Of a stretch of DNA of 16,865 nucleotides, positions 12,083-16,865 are shown one piece after another. The notes beneath the pieces were generated by a model. It was not told the origin of the DNA. It did no database searches and saw only the letters and a program-made list of their open reading frames with translations. The DNA is taken from positions 1 to 16,865 of the forward strand of contig JBJFGY010000011.1 of the NCBI GenBank assembly GCA_051893155.1, in the 5' to 3' direction. The DNA is from UBA6448 sp051893155 (lineage in GTDB: Bacteria; Bacillota_I; Bacilli_A; RF39; UBA660). Within the stretch, counting starts at the first letter, position 1; every line of letters begins with the position of its first letter. Position numbers and translations under genes: made by a program.

Positions 12083-13900
12083 ATGAGTAAAATTATTGGT
12101 ATAGATTTAGGTACAACAAATAGTTGTGTTGCCGTACTTGAAGGTGGGGAAGCTAAAGTTATCCCTAATGCAGAAGGCAATCGTACTACTCCTTCAGTAG
12201 TTGCTTTCAAAGGTGATGATGAATTAGTAGGAGAAACTGCTAAAAGACAAGCAGTTACTAATGTAAAAAATACTATTTCATCAATTAAAAGAAAAATGGG
12301 TACAGCTGAAAAAGTTGAAGCAAATGGTAGAAAATATACTCCAGAAGAAATTAGTGCAAAAATACTTGCTAAACTTAAGAAAGATGCTGAAAGTTATTTA
12401 GGAGATAAAGTAACTAAAGCTGTTATAACAGTTCCAGCCTACTTTAATGATGCTCAAAGACAAGCAACTAAAAATGCTGGTAAAATTGCTGGTTTAGATG
12501 TAGAAAGAATTATTAATGAACCAACTGCTGCAGCTCTTGCTTATGGACTTGATAAACAAGATAAACTTCAAACTATTTTAGTTTATGACTTAGGTGGAGG
12601 AACATTCGATGTTTCTATTCTAGAACTTGGTGATGGTGTATTCGAAGTTAAATCAACTGCCGGAAATAATCGACTTGGTGGAGATGACTTTGATGAAAGA
12701 GTTGCAAATTATTTAATTAGTGAATTTAAGAAAGAACATAGTATAGATTTATCTAAAGATCCTATGGCAATGCAAAGAGTTAAAGATGCAGCTGAAAAAG
12801 CTAAAAAAGATTTATCTTCTATGACTACAACTCAAATATCACTTCCATTTATAACTCAAAATGATAATAAAGAACCACTTCATATGGATATTACTTTATC
12901 TAAAGCTAAATTTGAAGATTTAAATAAAGATTTATTTGATTCAACTCTTGAACCAGTTAGAAAAGCTCTAAAAGATGCTAAACTTACTGCAAAAGATATT
13001 GATAAAGTTATTTTAGTTGGAGGTTCATCAAGAATCCCTTATATTCAAGAACTTGTTAAAAAAGAACTTGGTCAAGAACCAAATAAGAGTGTTAACCCTG
13101 ATGAAGTTGTTGCAATGGGTGCTGCTATTCAAGGTGGTGTACTTACTGGTGAAGTAAATGATATAGTACTACTTGATGTTACACCACTATCACTAGGTAT
13201 TGAAACTTTAGGAAATGTTATGACAGTATTAATTCCAAGAAATACAACTATTCCTACAAGTAAGAGTCAAGTATTTAGCACGGCAGCAGATAATCAACCA
13301 GCTGTAGATATTCATGTATTACAAGGTGAAAGACCTATGGCATCTGATAATAAAACTCTTGGAAACTTCCAACTTACAAATATTCCACCAGCAAGACGTG
13401 GTGTACCACAAATTGAAGTTAAGTTTGATATTGATGCTAATGGTATCGTAAATGTAACAGCTAAAGATCTTGGCACAAATAAAGAACAATCAATTACTAT
13501 TACATCATCTACAAATCTTTCTGATGAAGAAATTGATAGAATGATGAAAGAAGCTGAAGCAAATAAAGAAGCTGATGAAAAGAAAAAAGCTGAAAGTGAA
13601 GCTAGAAATGAAGCTGATTCAATGATTCTTGCAACTGATCGTGCTTTAGAAGATCTTGGTGATAAAATTGATCCTAAAGATAAAGAAGAAGCTACTAAAT
13701 TAAAAGAAGAACTAGTTGAGGCTTTAAAAGGTAATGATATTGATGACATTAAAGCTAAAACAGAAAGTTTAAATAAAAAAGCAATGGAACTTGCTGGAAA
13801 AGTTTATGAAGCAAATGCAAAAAATGCTCAAACTGAAAATAATGAAAAATCTTCAGATGATGCTGAAGAAGCACAAGATGCTGAATATAAAGAAAAATAA
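12083..13900 (+). CDS. dnaK: Molecular chaperone DnaK (Hsp70)
   Basis: An ATP-driven chaperone that binds unfolded segments with DnaJ and GrpE. The 605-residue product has IGIDLGTTNSCVAV at the start, VPAYFNDAQRQATKNAG, INEPTAAALAYGLD, the phosphate loop VYDLGGGTFDVSIL and VGGSSRIP, then the linker VLLDVTPLSLGIETLG and the substrate domain (GNFQLTNIPPARRGVPQIEV). It goes straight from the KMGTAEKVEANGRKYTPEEIS region without the insert seen in proteobacterial DnaK, as in Gram-positive bacteria. The C-terminus is a helical lid ending in DAEYKEK. AAAGGA at 12067-12072 precedes the ATG by 10 nt. Codon use is less AT-extreme than its neighbours, as expected for high expression. Confidence 0.98.
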   Translation: MSKIIGIDLGTTNSCVAVLEGGEAKVIPNAEGNRTTPSVVAFKGDDELVGETAKRQAVTNVKNTISSIKRKMGTAEKVEANGRKYTPEEISAKILAKLKKDAESYLGDKVTKAVITVPAYFNDAQRQATKNAGKIAGLDVERIINEPTAAALAYGLDKQDKLQTILVYDLGGGTFDVSILELGDGVFEVKSTAGNNRLGGDDFDERVANYLISEFKKEHSIDLSKDPMAMQRVKDAAEKAKKDLSSMTTTQISLPFITQNDNKEPLHMDITLSKAKFEDLNKDLFDSTLEPVRKALKDAKLTAKDIDKVILVGGSSRIPYIQELVKKELGQEPNKSVNPDEVVAMGAAIQGGVLTGEVNDIVLLDVTPLSLGIETLGNVMTVLIPRNTTIPTSKSQVFSTAADNQPAVDIHVLQGERPMASDNKTLGNFQLTNIPPARRGVPQIEVKFDIDANGIVNVTAKDLGTNKEQSITITSSTNLSDEEIDRMMKEAEANKEADEKKKAESEARNEADSMILATDRALEDLGDKIDPKDKEEATKLKEELVEALKGNDIDDIKAKTESLNKKAMELAGKVYEANAKNAQTENNEKSSDDAEEAQDAEYKEK

Positions 13901-13914
13901 TAAAGAAAGGAAAT

Positions 13915-13944
13915 TATTAGGTTCTAGGTTACTAGAACCTAATA
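13915..13944 (+). promoter_or_regulatory. 13-bp hairpin between the pepF ribosome site and its start
   Basis: A perfect 13-bp stem (13915-13927 with 13932-13944) has core TTAGGTTCTAG/CTAGAACCTAA and a GTTA loop. It is not followed by a T-run, so it is unlikely to terminate. The only ribosome site, AAAGG (13906-13910), is before it and the TTG start (13946) is 2 nt after it. Folded, the hairpin would bring the two to about 5 nt apart. It could also stabilise or mark a processing site in the 3' end of the dnaK message. Confidence 0.7.
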
Positions 13945-13945
13945 T

Positions 13946-15721
13946 TTGCATAAAAATATGAAAGATCAAATTAATTTAAAAGATTTATTTAAAAATGATA
14001 AAGATTTTGAAAAAGAATTAAAATCTTTAGAAAAAGAAACGAAAAAGTTATCTTCATATGAAGGACATATTTTAGAAAGCCCTGAAAGTTTATATAATTT
14101 TTTAACTTTTGATACATTAATTTCTCAAAGAATAGAAAGATTATATTTATATGCTCATATAAATAATGATTTAGATTTAACTAATCAAAAATATCAAGAT
14201 TATTTAGGAAAGGTATTAAATTTAGCAAATAATATAAATGAAAAATCATCTTTTGTAATGCCAGAATTATTAAAAAAAGACTTTAGTGATATTTTACAAA
14301 TGATAAAAAAATATCCAAAACTTAAAGAATATAAAAATAATTTAAAAGATATTTATCGTAATAAAAAATTAATTAAGAATAAAGATGAAGAAAAAATTAT
14401 TTCTATTTTAACCTCAACTTATGATAAACCAGAAGATATTTCAGAGTTTTTACTTACAACTGATTTAGATTATGGATTTATATTAGATGAAAATGGTAAA
14501 AAAAATAAACTAACTTTATCAAATTTTAGTACTTATTTAGAAAGTAATAATGGTAAGGTTAGAAAAGATGCTTTTGAAGGAATTTATAAAAATATTAAAG
14601 CATTTGAAAATACTTTTAATGCCGTATTTACTTCAAAAATAATGGAAGATAATAAATTATCTAAAATAAGAGGCTTTAATAGTGCTCGTAAATTAAGTTT
14701 ATATCAAAATAATATAAAAAATAATATATATGATAAATTAATTGAAGGAGTACATCAAAATTTAAATAAATTTTATAAATATTATGATTTTAAAAAAGAA
14801 GTATTAAATATAAAAGACTTTCATATTTATGATACTTATGCAAATATAACAAATGATTTTAATAAAGATTTTTCTATAGATGAAGCAAAAAAAATAATTA
14901 TTTTATCATTAAGTATTTTAGGAAATGATTATATTGATATAATAAAAAAAGCATTTTCTGATAACTGGATTTCATATTATCCTAAAAAGAATAAAAGAGA
15001 TGGGGGATATTGTACTTGTGCATATTTAGCTCATCCTTATATTGTAATAAATTATGAAAATAAACTTGAAGATGTTTCTACTCTTGCTCATGAACTTGGC
15101 CATGCTATGCATTATTATTATGCTAAAGAAAATAATACTTATGAAGATTATAATTATTCAATTTTTGTCGCAGAAGTTGCAAGCCAAGTAAATGAAATAA
15201 TACTTACAGATTATTTACTTAATAGTGCAGATAATATTGAAGAAAAGAAATATTTATTAGATAATATTTTAAAAAGATTTAAAGCTACTATGATAAGACA
15301 AACTATGTTTGCGGAGTTTGAAGACAAACTTCATAATTTAGAAAATAGTGGTGCAGTATTAACTAAAGATATAGTTCAAAATACTTATTATGAATTAAAT
15401 AAATTATATTTTGGTGATAATGTTATAATTGATGATTATATAAAATATGAATGTTATAGAATACCTCATTTTTATTATAATTTTTATGTTTATCAATATG
15501 CTACAGGATATGCGGCAGCACTAAAAATAGCACATAATATTATTAATAAAAAAGAGGGTGCTCTTGCAAAATATAAAAAGTTCTTAGCCCTTGGTTCAAC
15601 ACTTGATCCAGTAAGTTCGTTAAAAGTAGCCGGAGTTGATATGTTATCAGATAAATTATATGATGAAGTATTTACTTATTTTGATAATTACTTAAAGGAG
15701 TTGAAAAAATTATATGAGTAG
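13946..15721 (+). CDS. pepF: M3-family oligoendopeptidase (PepF type)
   Basis: A cytoplasmic zinc peptidase that cuts short peptides. The 591-residue product is of typical PepF length, with the zinc site HELGHAMH (His382, Glu383, His386) and the third ligand in FVAEVAS (Glu410). The C-terminal family segment YECYRIPHFYYNFYVYQYATGYAAA is present. The start is either TTG at 13946, supported by the hairpin geometry, or ATG at 13958, which has no ribosome site of its own. The last 8 bases overlap dnaJ, so it is part of the heat-shock operon. A role in clearing peptides produced during proteolysis in heat stress is inference from this position. Confidence 0.92.
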   Translation: MHKNMKDQINLKDLFKNDKDFEKELKSLEKETKKLSSYEGHILESPESLYNFLTFDTLISQRIERLYLYAHINNDLDLTNQKYQDYLGKVLNLANNINEKSSFVMPELLKKDFSDILQMIKKYPKLKEYKNNLKDIYRNKKLIKNKDEEKIISILTSTYDKPEDISEFLLTTDLDYGFILDENGKKNKLTLSNFSTYLESNNGKVRKDAFEGIYKNIKAFENTFNAVFTSKIMEDNKLSKIRGFNSARKLSLYQNNIKNNIYDKLIEGVHQNLNKFYKYYDFKKEVLNIKDFHIYDTYANITNDFNKDFSIDEAKKIIILSLSILGNDYIDIIKKAFSDNWISYYPKKNKRDGGYCTCAYLAHPYIVINYENKLEDVSTLAHELGHAMHYYYAKENNTYEDYNYSIFVAEVASQVNEIILTDYLLNSADNIEEKKYLLDNILKRFKATMIRQTMFAEFEDKLHNLENSGAVLTKDIVQNTYYELNKLYFGDNVIIDDYIKYECYRIPHFYYNFYVYQYATGYAAALKIAHNIINKKEGALAKYKKFLALGSTLDPVSSLKVAGVDMLSDKLYDEVFTYFDNYLKELKKLYE

Positions 15722-16838
15722 TAAAAAAGATTATTATGAAGTATTAGGTGTTTCTAAAGATGCCTCTGATGAAGATATAAAAAGAGCTTTTAGAAAACTT
15801 GCTAAAATGTATCATCCAGATAATAAAGAAACTGGTGATGAAGCAAAATTTAAAGAAGTAGGAGAAGCTTATGCTATTTTATCAGATCCAAATAAAAGAA
15901 AACAATATGATCAGTTTGGTTCTGCTGCTTTTGATGGCACTGGTGGTTTCCAAGGAAATGGTGGTTTTGGTTTTGATGCCGGTGATATAAATCTTGATGA
16001 TATATTACGTAGTGTTTTTGGTGATAGTGGTTTTTCTTCTTTTGGAGGGTTTTCAGGTCAAAGAAGAAGGCAAAGTAAAGGTAGTGATGTAAGAGTTACT
16101 GTAGATCTTACTTTTGAAGAAGCAGCTTTTGGTTGTGAAAAAACAATTGAAGTTAATTTAAAAGATAGTTGTCCTGATTGTAATGGTAAAGGTGGATTTA
16201 ATGAAAAAACTTGTCCTACATGTCATGGCCAAGGTGTTGTGTTAGAACAAGTTAGATCACTTTTTGGCCTTATGCAAACTCAAAAAGTATGCCCAGATTG
16301 TTTAGGAAAAGGCGTAACATATTCTGAAAACTGTTCAAATTGTAAAGGCATGGGTGTTGTTGGAAATAAAAAGAAAATTAAAATTAAGGTACCTGAAGGA
16401 GTAGATTCAGGTCATGAACTAAGACTTGCAGGCAAAGGAAATTCTGTTCAAGGTGGCGAAAATGGTGATCTATATGTAGATTTTAATATTAAAGACCATC
16501 CACTTTTTGAACGTCAAGGAAATGATATTTATTTAGAACTACCTATTAATGTTGCCCAAGCTTCCTTAGGTTGTGAAGTTGAAATTCCTACATTAAATGG
16601 TAATGTAATTTTAGATATAAAACCTGGTACACAAAATTATACAAAATTAAAATTAAAAGGTAAAGGTTTAAAAAGCCCAAATTCACTATTAAGAGGTAAT
16701 ATGTATGTTGTAGTTAATATTATTATTCCTACAAAACTTACATTATCTCAAAAGAAATTATTTAAAGAATTATTAGAATCAAATTTAGATAATGAAGAAG
16801 AAATTAAAGATTTTAAGAAAAAAATCGCAAATTTTTAG
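15714..16838 (+). CDS. dnaJ: Co-chaperone DnaJ (Hsp40)
   Basis: DnaJ delivers substrates to DnaK and stimulates its ATPase. The 374-residue product is a full class A DnaJ: J-domain with HPD at 34-36, a Gly/Phe-rich linker (about 70-118), four zinc-finger repeats (CPDCNGKG from Cys153, CPTCHGQG, CPDCLGKG, CSNCKGMG) and C-terminal substrate domains. AAAGGAG at 15694-15700 lies 13 nt before the ATG, inside pepF, and the ATG overlaps the pepF stop. The stop is TAG. The 27 bases after it hold no feature I can support. Confidence 0.97.
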   Translation: MSSKKDYYEVLGVSKDASDEDIKRAFRKLAKMYHPDNKETGDEAKFKEVGEAYAILSDPNKRKQYDQFGSAAFDGTGGFQGNGGFGFDAGDINLDDILRSVFGDSGFSSFGGFSGQRRRQSKGSDVRVTVDLTFEEAAFGCEKTIEVNLKDSCPDCNGKGGFNEKTCPTCHGQGVVLEQVRSLFGLMQTQKVCPDCLGKGVTYSENCSNCKGMGVVGNKKKIKIKVPEGVDSGHELRLAGKGNSVQGGENGDLYVDFNIKDHPLFERQGNDIYLELPINVAQASLGCEVEIPTLNGNVILDIKPGTQNYTKLKLKGKGLKSPNSLLRGNMYVVVNIIIPTKLTLSQKKLFKELLESNLDNEEEIKDFKKKIANF

Positions 16839-16865
16839 ACTAAATGCAGGTTTATAAATTTTAGT

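Noticed and set aside
13312..13749. A 145-codon minus-strand ORF inside dnaK
   Set aside because: Its Ser/Leu-rich translation is the mirror of DnaK coding sequence, with no promoter or ribosome site. Minus-strand frames inside the ATPase, ligase, hrcA, grpE and orf100 genes were dropped for the same reason.
13915..13944. The dnaK-pepF hairpin as a rho-independent terminator
   Set aside because: It lacks a following T-run, and pepF and dnaJ downstream have no promoter I can see.

Overview
This window looks like chromosomal DNA from a very AT-rich, low-GC Gram-positive bacterium, probably one of the small-genome Bacilli or Tenericutes-related gut lineages. The grounds are the strong AT bias, sigma-A promoters close to consensus, purine-rich Shine-Dalgarno sites, an HrcA/CIRCE-controlled hrcA-grpE-dnaK-dnaJ cluster and a free-standing rpsD. 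Tryptophan is written TGG throughout and the confident longer genes end in TAA or TAG, so the standard bacterial code fits. TGA is nearly absent: it ends only a 24-residue peptide gene and appears once in frame inside a broken kinase gene.

Layout. (1) 1-1801: a membrane-anchored protein of unknown function with a Pro/Glu-rich repeat tail. (2) 1821-2665: a shared terminator, rpsD on the minus strand with a 150-nt leader that can fold as a pseudoknot, and a divergent promoter pair. (3) 2683-2917: a 38-residue membrane peptide gene, a tRNA-Arg(CCT) and a terminator. (4) 2930-3900: an intergenic island with two copies of a small RNA gene. The first is convergent with a gene for a 24-residue hydrophobic peptide whose Shine-Dalgarno is locked in a hairpin, so it is a candidate type I toxin-antitoxin locus. 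The second keeps the RNA gene and a toxin-type promoter but has lost the peptide. The island also holds a 46-residue membrane peptide gene, a helix-turn-helix-like fragment and a decayed minus-strand ORF. (5) 3974-6289: a CtpE/Exp7-type P-type ATPase. (6) 6386-8153: an AMP-forming acyl ligase broken by one extra A in an A8 run. (7) 8211-9999: a hybrid histidine-kinase-like gene broken by one extra A and an in-frame TGA, and lacking the phosphotransfer residues. (8) 10063-16838: the heat-shock cluster hrcA-grpE-orf100-dnaK-pepF-dnaJ behind a consensus promoter flanked by two CIRCE operators.

How the parts work together. HrcA should repress its own operon through the two CIRCE sites. GrpE, DnaK and DnaJ form the Hsp70 cycle. 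A PepF-type peptidase and an unknown 100-residue protein are built into the same operon, both by tight spacing or overlap. A 13-bp hairpin sits exactly between the Shine-Dalgarno of pepF and its TTG start. The most promising candidate for an undescribed system is the duplicated small-RNA/hydrophobic-peptide module between tRNA-Arg and the ATPase gene.
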